Assembly: GCA_032718475.1 (NCBI GenBank)
Contig: JAUCBJ010007594.1
Span: forward strand, 1 to 64,000
Reading direction: 5' to 3'
DNA length: 64,000 bases
Source of the DNA: Nemertoderma westbladi
Taxonomy: Eukaryota > Xenacoelomorpha > Nemertodermatida > Nemertodermatidae
Shown: piece after piece, positions 44,201 to 55,787 of the stretch
Numbering within the stretch: the first letter of the stretch is position 1
Layout of the letters: each line of letters opens with the position of its first letter
Position numbers and translations under genes: made by a program
Notes under the pieces: generated by a model
What the model saw: only the letters and a program-made list of their open reading frames with translations
Databases searched by the model: none
Told to the model about the DNA's origin: nothing

Positions 44201-47200
44201 ACAATCTTAATGATATTATTTCATACAATAAGCAGGACAAAATAATCTCCACTCCAGTTAAAGTTTAACGGTATATACTATATATCCATCCATCTTACTC
44301 ATCGCTGTCGCTATCAAGTATTATTAGTTGCATGGCCAATGGAATTTGGTCCTGGAAATGGCAGAGGTAAAGATAACGTTGATTTACCACGTCTGGGTTG
44401 ATGGTTCTCTTCACACGATAACAGCAAGGGTGGACCAATCAACTGATAGCTCCTGAAATGAGGTCGTCGATTACTCCGGATATCCTGGGTTTGAATTTCC
44501 TTCCCGAGTTGTTTTAATGAATAACCATTAGCTTTCATGTCCCGACATAATAATTTAGTAAGGAAATTTAGTAAGGAAGGTATAGAAGTTATTTTCAATC
44601 ATATTATTACTATGTATTATAATTTCAGCTCTATAATATTCACCACCACCATATTTTACTTCATATGTATTAACTTTGCCAATTAAATCCCGTTGAAAAT
44701 TCCTAACTTCTCTCTCTAAGTCAACCGCCCATGCCATATTGCTTTGTCATGCCGACAATATACAATTGCGTGTGTAATATCCATATCAATTGTTTAGAAC
44801 ATTTAGAACATCTATTTGAGATATTGCTGTTTTAATCCGTGAATAATAATCGGGTATAATAATAATCGCATAATAATGCAGTGATAATACAGAAATACAG
44901 TAATAATAAAGAATAGGGCCTAGTCTACATCAGATGTTATGATATAGGATGCCTTGGGCTGAATTTGAATAATAGAGAAAATATTGAACCCCTAACCCTA
45001 CAGTACCTGTAGGTATATTAAACAGCCTCTGCCTTTAAACATCCTCTGCCTATTGCTATAATAATAGGCTGATAATAGACCCCTAACAGCCTAAGGCAGG
45101 TATAGCGTATAGATAGGCAGCGTCACTGAAAGTACAATTTATAGAATTTAAATTTCCCTCTACTACCAGAGAACTCAATATTCTCACTGGATTTTACACT
45201 TACCTTAGCAGCTCCCTACCACGCACCTTAACAAGCTACCACCGACCTTAGCACGCTACCACCGACCTTAGCTTTTACCACGCACCTTAGGCATTCCTAC
45301 TCATGACAGCATGAGCCTGGCTTGGGGTGAAATAGACTGCTGGGAGGGGGGAAAAAAAATAAGAAAACCAGCAGGAAAACAAGGAAAAACAGAAAGGGGA
45401 AAAGAGGGAAAAGGGAAGAAAAAAAGAAAAAAATGTGAAAACATTAGACATATTGCTGAAATGATTTATTTTATAAGTAGATAAAAAAAAGTATGGTTTT
45501 CATTTTTAAATAGGACATTATTTTAACTACTTCCATTGAAACCCCAGTCAAAAATGTTCATGCGTATCGCATGTGGGTCACGCATCTAATTCACATGCGA
45601 ATCGTATGGGAAAGTGTCGGGACCTTTAGAAGCGATACGCATGCGGATATCATGCGAAGTACCCATGCGTATCGCACGTGTCTAGCATGCGATTCTCTTC
45701 AGTGTAGATAATGGCCATATATGACCAAATAAATTAACCCTATCTGGTCCGGTCTATTTTTCTACTCAATTGGCCCAGGGGGGGAGGGGCAGAGGGGGGT
45801 CATTTTAGACATTTGTTTATGTTTTGGCTCAAAAATTATAATTTCAATGGTTTAAAGGCTTTTGAGGTCGCTGTTTACGATAAAACTTGTTAAAAAAATA
45901 TTCCGGCAATGCAACCATCATTAGTGCCATCTGGTGCTCCAGAATGAAAAGTACAAAGTAGCAAAAATTTCAAACTGTTAAATTTTGCCTTTGGTTTGAT
46001 AAGTCTAAAGCTATACTGGTTTTCAAGGTCGCTGATCATGATACAACTCGTTATAATCATTCGTGGGAATATGAATGCAACTATGATCGTCGGTGCTTGT
46101 CTGCTCTGGGACGAAAAATACAAGTAGCATAAAATTTCAAACGACAAAAATCGAATTTGTTCGGATAATATGATATTGAGTGGCATATATGTGATCTACA
46201 GTAGCATCCTAAAAAACACCTTATGTCATAAAATCAGGTTGATATTTGGTAATGATTTTGGAATATCAAATTTGTGCTGCTTGTATTTTTCGTGCTGCAC
46301 ATTGACACATATCCAAAAATGCCATAATTAACAAGGTACGATATTTTTCAGTGTCATATTCGTGATCATGGATCAGCATCCCGAAAAACTCAAGGTGAAA
46401 ATCAATTTGATTTCGCGGTGATATTTAATTATCATATTTCATTATCATAATTAAAAGACATTGTCGGACAATGTCAGAGAAAGTGAGTGGCAAACACTGT
46501 CGGACAATATAACACAGGTGGTTCGAGTAAATTACGGCGAATAAAGATACAAAAAAAACAAAGAAAGAAAAGATACAAGAAACGTTAAAAATAAATTCTT
46601 TGATGTAATAACTTCAACGATAAACTATTACTATACATAATGTAATTTTTCTAGAATAAAAAAAACATTTCCAGTAAACAGAAAACATTGCCGATAAAGT
46701 TTTTACATTTATCAAAAATTCAATTTCATAGATAAAAATAATGAATCTATAAACAATGCAGGAGTGGGAAATAATCTGCGCTATAATAACTTTTAAGAAA
46801 CGAGAATAAAGACACAGATATAAAAAAGAACAATAATACCTCGTAATGGACATTGTAAGAACGTAGGCCATATTTTTTATAATTTATTTACTCCAACATT
46901 AATAAGCGCCAAATTTATAACATGGAAACGTAGACATAATCGCCTCAACCATTAAGCAATGGAATGTCAGTGATTTAGAATCCCTTCCCTCGGTGCCAGC
47001 GCCCCCACATAGCGCCGCCAACCCATTCATCCATTGGTTGAGATCGGTATCGTCCTTAGCAACGAACAACCACTCGGGCCGCCTTTTTAACATTTAAAAT
47101 GTATTTAACATATTAACAATCTTAATGATATTATTTCATACAATAAGCAGGACAAAATAATCTCCACTCCAGTTAAAGTTTAACGGTATATACTATATAT

Positions 47201-50139
47201 CCATCCATCTTACTCATCGCTGTCGCTATCAAGTATTATTAGTTGCATGGCCAATGGAATTTGGTCCTGGAAATGGCAGAGGTAAAGATAACGTTGATTT
47301 ACCACGTCTGGGTTGATGGTTCTCTTCACACGATAACAGCAAGGGTGGACCAATCAACTGATAGCTCCTGAAATGAGGTCGTCGATTACTCCGGATATCC
47401 TGGGTTTGAATTTCCTTCCCGAGTTGTTTTAATGAATAACCATTAGCTTTCATGTCCCGACATAATAATTTAGTAAGGAAATTTAGTAAGGAAGGTATAG
47501 AAGTTATTTTCAATCATATTATTACTATGTATTATAATTTCAGCTCTATAATATTCACCACCACCATATTTTACTTCATATGTATTAACTTTGCCAATTA
47601 AATCCCGTTGAAAATTCCTAACTTCTCTCTCTAAGTCAACCGCCCATGCCATATTGCTTTGTCATGCCGACAATATACAATTGCGTGTGTAATATCCATA
47701 TCAATTGTTTAGAACATTTAGAACATCTATTTGAGATATTGCTGTTTTAATCCGTGAATAATAATCGGGTATAATAATAATCGCATAATAATGCAGTGAT
47801 AATACAGAAATACAGTAATAATAAAGAATAGGGCCTAGTCTACATCAGATGTTATGATATAGGATGCCTTGGGCTGAATTTTGAATAATAGAGAAACTAT
47901 TGAACCCCTAACCCTACAGTACCTGTAGGTATATTAAACAGCCTCTGCCTTTAAACATCCTCTGCCTATTGCTATAATAATAGGCTGATAATAGACCCCT
48001 AACAGCCTAAGGCAGGTATAGCGTATAGATAGGCAGCGTCACTGAAAGTACAATTTATAGAATTTAAATTTCCCTCTACTACCAGAGAACTCAATATTCT
48101 CACTGGATTTTACACTTACCTTAGCAGCTCCCTACCACGCACCTTAACAAGCTACCACCGACCTTAGCACGCTACCACCGACCTTAGCTTTTACCACGCA
48201 CCTTAGGCATTCCTACTCATGACAGCATGAGCCTGGCTTGGGGTGAAATAGACTGCTGGGAGGGGGGAAAAAAAATAAGAAAACCAGCAGGAAAACAAGG
48301 AAAAACAGAAAGGGGAAAAGAGGGAAAAGGGAAGAAAAAAAGAAAAAAATGTGAAAACATTAGACATATTGCTGAAATGATTCTTTTTATAAGTAGATAA
48401 AAAAAAGTATGGTTTTCATTTTTAAATAGGACATTATTTTAACTACTTCCATTGAAACCCCAGTCAAAAATGTTCATGCGTATCGCATGTGGGTCACGCA
48501 TCTAATTCGCATGCGAATCGTATGGGAAAGTGTCGGGACCTTTAGAAGCGATACGCATGCGGATATCATGCGAAGTACCCATGCGTATCGCACGTGTTTA
48601 GCATGCGATTCTCTTCAGTGTAGATAATGGCCATATATGACCAAATAAATTAACCCTATCTGGTCCGGTCTATTTTTCTACTCAATTGGCCCAGGGGGGG
48701 AGGGGCAGAGGGGGGTCATTTTAGACATTTGTTTATGTTTTGGCTCAAAAATTATAATTTCAATGGTTTAAAGGCTTTTGAGGTCGCTGTTTACGATAAA
48801 ACTTGTTAAAAAAATATTCCGGCAATGCAACCATCATTAGTGCCATCTGGTGCTCCAGAATGAAAAGTACAAAGTAGCAAAAATTTCAAACTGTTAAATT
48901 TTGCCTTTGGTTTGATAAGTCTAAAGCTATACTGGTTTTCAAGGTCGCTGATCATGATACAACTCGTTATAATCATTCGTGGGAATATGAATGCAACTAT
49001 GATCGTCGGTGCTTGTCTGCTCTGGGACGAAAAATACAAGTAGCATAAAATTTCAAACGACAAAAATCGAATTTGTTCGGATAATATGATATTGAGTGGC
49101 ATATATGTGATCTACAGTAGCATCCTAAAAAACACCTTATGTCATAAAATCAGGTTGATATTTGGTAATGATTTTGGAATATCAAATTTGTGCTACTTGT
49201 ATTTTTCGTGCTGCACATTGACACATATCCAAAAATGCCATAATTAACAAGGTACGATATTTTTCAGTGTCATATTCGTGATCATGGATCAGCATCCCGA
49301 AAAACTCAAGGTGAAAATCAATTTGATTTCGTGGTGATATTTAATTATCATATTTCATTATCATAATTAAAAGACATTGTCAGACAATGTCAGAGAAAGT
49401 GAGTGGCAAACACTGTCGGACAATATAACACAGGTGGTTCGAGTAAATTACGGCGAATAAAGATACAAAAAAAACAAAGAAAGAAAAGATACAAGAAACG
49501 TTAAAGATATGTGGCTGGTTGCGAGAAAAGGGACCTGGGGACCACATGGTCGAATTTGCGTTTTTAGGCCTATTAGATGCAGAATTTTGTGGGCTTTCCG
49601 AATATCGAACTAGTTTTTTCATATCGCTTTTCGTTAAAAAGTTATGAGTGTTTAACCTTCATACGTACCTTATTCTAATTTGTATTGGTGTCCCTTGGGG
49701 TCGTTTGCGACCCCAGTATATTTTACTATTAAAATAGGTACAAGTTCCATAATATTTGTAAATATTAGAATACTCCTACATTAATTGACATTTTTAAAAC
49801 ATATCAACACTCTTGGAAACTTCGCGCAGCACGTGAAGTATATTTTGTACTACATAAATAAAAGCATTTTATAGTTTATTAAAATTCTTCAAGTAATTGG
49901 TGGATCACCCAAAAGGATATTTTAATGATGATAGTGTAATTTAAATATTATTTGCCTACAAACAAACTGGATACCCTGTTATTTTGTCTCAATCTGGCAT
50001 GTAAATATGACAAACCCTACCAACCCACCCACCCACCCCATTGCCCAATTTACCCATTGTTCAAGTAAGCATTTAAATTTGGCTACTATTGAAACATAAT
50101 ATTCAATATTATTCAATATAATTCGTAGTGTGCTGAATA

Positions 50140-51956
50140 TTACAGCAGAGATCCTATGCAGTTCGTACATATAGCAACTGCGTGGGCTTGACAGGCAAAG
50201 TTCTTACATTTCGTGCATACTAGTACAGTTTTTACATCACTGGCTCGGTCATGTAATGAGCAACGACCCCGCTTGTGGTCGTGGTTGTATTCAGAAATGG
50301 AAGAGTATGACTTTGAGTTTCCGGAAGATCTCTCATCTTCTTGGGCATGGGCGACGTTAATGATATCAATAGCGGCTTGTGACCGTGGCATAGTGGATCT
50401 GGCCATCATAAATGGCCCAATAAATTCGCGGCCAAGGCGTTCTAGAAATAATCGTCGTCGGTAGAGCTTTCCTTTCTTCCAATCAGGGAATAGCTCAACC
50501 CATATAATGTAAGCATTATAGGCTGCAATATCTACCATGTTGCTGAATACAGCCACTGGCCATCGGCGTGTCTTCCTCTTTACAGTATAAGTAGACAAAC
50601 ACTTGTCAGCCGAATCTACACCACCTTTATATTTATTGTAGTGTTTTTTTATATTTATTGTAGTGTTTTTTTCGACAATATGATAGAATGGTTGTATCAT
50701 CTCTATGTCCAAATATTGAGCTGTACAGAACTCGGTTCTTGGGATCAACAAACTCCTTCGGTAATTCGGGCTAATTCTTTCTGACTGTGCCAACTAATGT
50801 TTGATTGCGTTTCTTTAGTAACTGTCCCAAATTATACGATGTATAGAAATTATCAGTAGTAATATTTCTCCCAGACAAACCTTCAGTTAGCTGCAAAACA
50901 ACCCTCTGGCCCTGGTTCACTTCACGTTTATCCTGCCGTCCTATATAAGGTTGTAAATTCCATATATAACTCAGCATGCCTGTGACAACAACCCAAAACT
51001 TGATGCCATATTTAGCTGGTTTATTAGGCATGTATTGTCTGAAAGAACACCTTCCTCTAAATTTCAGTAACTGTTCATCAACACACAGATTTTCATTGGG
51101 AACGTAAGCTAATGACAGTTGTTTTACAAATTTCTCCCATATGGTTCTAATACCAGCAAACTTATCTAAGTCTCGGCGACGCCCTTTCTTATCATCAAAT
51201 CTCAAAAATCTACATATTTCTCTAAAACGTTTTATTGGCATGGTCGCTGGAAATATTGCCCTACCCGACTCCGCTGACCACAATTGGTCAACAGCTTCTC
51301 CAGCTGAACGGAAAACTCCAGCTAAAATAAGTAACCCCAAGTATGCATTAAACTCATCATAGGTTAGCAGTTTCCAGTTATGCATTAAACTCATCATAGG
51401 TTAGCAGTTTCCAGTTATCCCCCAACTTACTTGTAGCCTCCTTATTAGTCATCTCAATAACTATACTTGTAATGCTCAAAGTTATAAAGATAACAAATGT
51501 GTTCAAAATATCAGTACAATGGGTAATGGCATATCTGGTTGGACCGGGTTTATTCCGAATAATATTTCTTTGCTGAGACTTGTTATTATAAATCGTTTTT
51601 TTGCTCCATATGATACGTTTATCTATATTCTTTTTCGAGTGACGAGAATAATAAAATTCCTCTGAATCATCGCTAGATCGAGTAGATCTTGGAGAACTGG
51701 AAGAATCGCTATCCTCATCCTCGCTATCCCTTCCAGAATCGTCGCTGCCACCTGCCTCATCGATAGGGATTTCTCCATCCGATTCTTCAGCACTGGAATT
51801 GCTGTTATCATGATCGTCCTCATCTCCTGAAGTTTCTGCTCCATCTACAAGAATACAGGAAGAGTCCTCTTCCGAAACCAGTTGGCGTGTAACCGCGGAA
51901 ATTCCAACGAAATCCACACGTGCAGTTCTTATTCGTTTAGGGTATTGCTTACTCAT
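50140..51956 (-). pseudogene. piggyBac transposase, inactivated
   Basis: The minus strand starts with MSKQYPKRIRTARVDF and a long acidic Ser/Asp/Glu-rich N-terminus, then DDE_Tnp_1_7 motifs: LLTYDEFNAYLGLLILAG, PIKRFREICRFLRFDDK. All three catalytic aspartates are in place: first in NENLCVDEQLLKFRGR, second in ITTDNFYTSYNLGQ, third in YKGGVDSADK. The C-terminus has the cysteine-rich RING-like domain (LVCTKCKNFACQAHAVAICT). Three lesions break it: a 37 bp tandem duplication at 51343-51416 (frameshift), an in-frame TAG after GTVRKN at about 50777, and a frameshift near 50650-50690 beside a 21 bp duplication. It cannot be active as it stands. Confidence 0.95.
51343..51416. repeat. 37 bp tandem duplication in the piggyBac transposase
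   Basis: 51343-51379 and 51380-51416 are identical copies. They duplicate the codons for NWKLLTYDEFNA and shift the frame. Confidence 0.95.
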
Positions 51957-54900
51957 AGCTGATTACTACAATTGAGGATAATAATTATATTGATAATAGG
52001 ATATAAATATTTTAATATGATTGTTTTTGGCCTACTTTATGTTGTGATACTGTGATAGCTATGCTGGCAATTCAGCTCTCGTCTGCTTGTAAAACAGTAA
52101 CAGTACAACTACTGCACTGAAATAGAAAACTGGTTTCAAATTTCCCTCGTTTTTAAAGGAAATTATATAGTATTTCAATAAGACTTTCATTGGGGTCGAA
52201 AATGACCCCAAGGACAATTAACGTAATTTATCGATTTACTCCACTACATGTTTTTCTATGGAAATGAAATTTTAATCGCAATGAAGTAGTTGTGTGGGTA
52301 TGGCATTCCTGAAATTTTAGCCTAGTAGCACAAACCAATCTTGAGATATAGCAAATACAATACTGCTTTGGGGTCGTTTTCGACCCCAGGGACGTATGAA
52401 GGTTAAACAAAAAATTAAAAACGCAGGTCCCTTTTCTCGCAACCAATGTTAATTTTTTGATGTGGTCCATTTCTGGCATCCATCTCAGGTATTTTTCGTG
52501 CTAAAATTTTCAAATGTTTTTATAATTCACTAAGATTAATATATTTGCGCTATATATAGCGGTTTTTTTTGACAATGGTCACAAATATTGAACTCAAATA
52601 TAACATTCTAGAAAATTTTTTGGTAATTTTAATGCGGTCCATGGGGCACGAAAAAAATCGTAGTGCAAATATGATAATGAAAAATCACCACAAAATTTAA
52701 TTGATTTTATGAACATATGGTTTTTTTGGAATACTGATCACGAATTAAAACAATTTTTTCGATATGTGTCAATGTGCGGCACGAAAAATACAAGTAGCAA
52801 AAGTTTGATAACCAAAAATCATTACCAAATCAACCTGAATTTTAGACATTATGGGTTTTCTGGGACACTGATCACGAATATGACACTAAAAAATATCGTA
52901 TTATCGAACGAAATTCGCTTTTTGTAATTTGAAATGTTTGCTACTTGTAATTTTCGTCCCACCAGACAAGCACCAAAATTGACAGTAGCGTTACCATGAA
53001 TGATTTGTAACGTGTTTTATCGTGATCAGCGACCTGAAAACCCTATTATTTAATAGGTTCAGCCACTCTGCTTCAGTTTCCATATTAAATTCTAAATTAT
53101 TAGTGTATTAACTTGTTTGTACAATTACTAACCGAATAGGCTACAGATATTCTACGATAACCTAAAAAAACAAGTGTATACAGTACTTAAGTACTATTAT
53201 TAAAATAATTCAGTTTGAATTTCGCTCTAATAAAACCCAATAACGACCAATAAACCAATGCAAACACCCCAATAACGACCAATAAACCAATGAAAACAGT
53301 CGATTTTAAGAGCCAAACTTTAAACGCGTTTTTCTCAGAATGAAAATTTTTTCCCCAGGTCCCTTTTCTCGCAACCAGCCACATATATTCTTTGATGTAA
53401 TAACTTCAACGATAAACTATTACTATACATAATGTAATTTTTCTAGAATAAAAAAAACATTTCCAGTAAACAGAAAACATTGCCGATAAAGTTTTTACAT
53501 TTATCAAAAATTCAATTTCATAGATAAAAATAATGAATCTATAAACAATGCAGGAGTGGGAAATAATCTGCGCTATAATAACTTTTAAGAAACGAGAATA
53601 AAGACACAGATATAAAAAAGAACAATAATACCTCGTAATGGACATTGTAAGAACGTAGGCCATATTTTTTATAATTTATTTACTCCAACATTAATAAGCG
53701 CCAAATTTATAACATGGAAACGTAGACATAATCGCCTCAACCATTAAGCAATGGAATGTCAGTGATTTAGAATCCCTTCCCTCGGTGCCAGCGCCCCCAC
53801 ATAGCGCCGCCAACCCATTCATCCATTGGTTGAGATCGGTATCGTCCTTAGCAACGAACAACCACTCGGGCCGCCTTTTTAACATTTAAAATGTATTTAA
53901 CATATTAACAATCTTAATGATATTATTTCATACAATAAGCAGGACAAAATAATCTCCACTCCAGTTAAAGTTTAACGGTATATACTATATATCCATCCAT
54001 CTTACTCATCGCTGTCGCTATCAAGTATTATTAGTTGCATGGCCAATGGAATTTGGTCCTGGAAATGGCAGAGGTAAAGATAACGTTGATTTACCACGTC
54101 TGGGTTGATGGTTCTCTTCACACGATAACAGCAAGGGTGGACCAATCAACTGATAGCTCCTGAAATGAGGTCGTCGATTACTCCGGATATCCTGGGTTTG
54201 AATTTCCTTCCCGAGTTGTTTTAATGAATAACCATTAGCTTTCATGTCCCGACATAATAATTTAGTAAGGAAATTTAGTAAGGAAGGTATAGAAGTTATT
54301 TTCAATCATATTATTACTATGTATTATAATTTCAGCTCTATAATATTCACCACCACCATATTTTACTTCATATGTATTAACTTTGCCAATTAAATCCCGT
54401 TGAAAATTCCTAACTTCTCTCTCTAAGTCAACCGCCCATGCCATATTGCTTTGTCATGCCGACAATATACAATTGCGTGTGTAATATCCATATCAATTGT
54501 TTAGAACATTTAGAACATCTATTTGAGATATTGCTGTTTTAATCCGTGAATAATAATCGGGTATAATAATAATCGCATAATAATGCAGGGATAATACAGA
54601 AATACAGTAATAATAAAGAATAGGGCCTAGTCTACATCAGATGTTATGATATAGGATGCCTTGGGCTGAATTTTGAATAATAGAGAAACTATTGAACCCC
54701 TAACCCTACAGTACCTGTAGGTATATTAAACAGCCTCTGCCTTTAAACATCCTCTGCCTATTGCTATAATAATAGGCTGATAATAGACCCCTAACAGCCT
54801 AAGGCAGGTATAGCGTATAGATAGGCAGCGTCACTGAAAGTACAATTTATAGAATTTAAATTTCCCTCTACTACCAGAGAACTCAATATTCTCACTGGAT

Positions 54901-55024
54901 TTTACACTTACCTTAGCAGCTCCCTACCACGCACCTTAACAAGCTACCACCGACCTTAGCACGCTACCACCGACCTTAGCTTTTACCACGCACCTTAGGC
55001 ATTCCTACTCATGACAGCATGAGC

Positions 55025-55168
55025 CTGAACCATCTGAACAATGTTGTACAAATAGCTATAGTAAATGCAAATGAGGACTTAATGTAATCTTTATAACAAT
55101 AATGCAAGTTAATTCCAACAAAATAAAAATTTTGAAATTCACGGCTTTTGTGAGGATATAATTCTATA
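55025..55168. repeat. P1-derived 144 bp fragment at the right edge of the array
   Basis: Matches 31432-31575 with one visible mismatch. The three shared bases CTG at the join look like microhomology with the array unit. Confidence 0.93.
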
Positions 55169-55664
55169 TGGGGTGACCCATATTTTTGAAATCAGTTTGA
55201 TAACAGAGTGTTAACAATGAAAAGAACTAGATCAGTTCTCGTTCTTTTTTCGTTTCAACCTACATTATCCATTTTTCACAGCCGACAGCCAGTACAGGTG
55301 ACTGACTAATATCTTGAGATCGCAAACCCTGTTGAACTTACATCAGCATCAGTTACGGTGATTGAGAATTGATGGCAACAAAGTAGATGATTGAAAACAA
55401 TAATTAATTACAATTGCACAGAATAAAACAGTTGCGTTTATCCTGTTATGTATATGAGTACACATCCTCATAAGTTTTACAGACTTCATAACATCTTTAT
55501 TTAATAATATTATACTTTTCCACAATTGATAATTTAGCTTACAGTATAGCAGTATTATAAAGGTGGTTATATATAGATTTACTGCACATTCTATTTATAA
55601 TACTTGATAGGATAAATTACCATTTCATTACTATTTAAAATTAATAATATTCTTTATCCTTTAG
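55169..55664. other. Intronic AT-rich DNA before the second EGF exon
   Basis: It starts with an ATATGGG-GTGA-CCCATAT palindrome (55166-55183). No gene seen. It ends with the acceptor at 55661-55664. Confidence 0.5.
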
Positions 55665-55787
55665 ATATAAATGAATGTTCAACTGATGCTCATAATTGCC
55701 ATACTAAGGCAAGCTGCAAAAATACTATTGGTGGATTCATGTGTGAATGTAAATCTGGCTATTCTGGCGATGGTATAGAATGTGCCG
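55665..55787 (+). CDS. Host exon: calcium-binding EGF module 2
   Basis: The exon lies between CCTTTAG and CCG|GTAATA and is 123 bp, phase 1-1. It encodes DINECSTDAHNCHTKASC, KNTIGGFMCECKSGYSGDG and IECA. The six cysteines and the calcium-binding D-I-N-E and N..G.F residues are all present. It is about 80 percent identical in DNA to the exon at 17597, indicating exon duplication. The codon track is clean, with no decay, so the exon is probably under selection. Confidence 0.85.

Larger units (their letters stand above)
49656..52402 (-). mobile_element. piggyBac-family transposon, 2747 bp, nested
   Basis: TTAA at 49652-49655 and 52403-52406 flank termini CCTTCATACGTACC and GGGACGTATGAAGG (13 of 14 inverted match). 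Subterminal palindromes of the form GGGGTCG-n4-CGACCCC occur near both ends (49697, 52372) and another variant near 52193. It sits between the left end and the internal right end of the 30 bp TIR element. Confidence 0.95.
49511..53382. mobile_element. 3872 bp composite transposon with perfect 30 bp TIRs, inserted in array copy 4
   Basis: The ends are perfect 30 bp inverted repeats starting GTGGCTGGTTGCGAGAAAAG. The flanks ATAT (49507-49510 and 53383-53386) form a 4 bp target duplication; uninterrupted copy 2 has one ATAT at this site (43676). A TA duplication with ends shifted by one base is an equal reading. A third copy of 22 bp of the TIR lies at 52424-52445, in the orientation of a right end. 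The only transposase inside is the nested piggyBac. The right part (52446-53382) carries satellite units of the same style as element F, inverted. Confidence 0.9.
38295..55027. repeat. Tandem array of a 2.9 kb unit: four full copies and one partial
   Basis: Copies start at the same TTAATGATATTATTTC at 38295, 41271, 44207, 47122 and 53914; the last ends at 55027. Periods are 2976, 2936, 2915 and, after removing a 3876 bp insertion with its target duplication, 2916 bp. The differences equal changes in a 20 bp minisatellite plus single-base indels. Copies are almost identical otherwise, so the expansion is recent. Each unit contains element-F-like satellite DNA, a CATGCG-rich patch, an A/G-rich tract and short ORFs. 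Confidence 0.95.
17723..55664 (+). other. Inferred 37.9 kb host intron filled with repeats
   Basis: It starts with the donor GTAAGT at 17723 and ends with the acceptor TATCCTTTAG before 55665. Its content is described in separate entries. Further host exons inside it cannot be excluded but none was recognised. Confidence 0.45.
7584..55787 (+). other. Inferred span of one host gene: fucolectin-type domain followed by cbEGF modules
   Basis: Four exons share strand and compatible phases: 7584-7840 (phase 1 to 0), 8903-9134 (0 to 1), 17597-17722 (1-1) and 55665-55787 (1-1). The predicted mosaic, a lectin-like FTP/F5-8C domain then EGF modules, is typical of secreted or cell-surface animal proteins. 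First and last exons are missing. That all four belong to one transcript is inference from phase and order; the 38 kb gap before the last exon could also separate two related genes. Confidence 0.55.

Noticed and set aside
50213-50464. Plus-strand ORF of 83 codons within piggyBac
   Set aside because: Antisense shadow of the transposase C-terminus.
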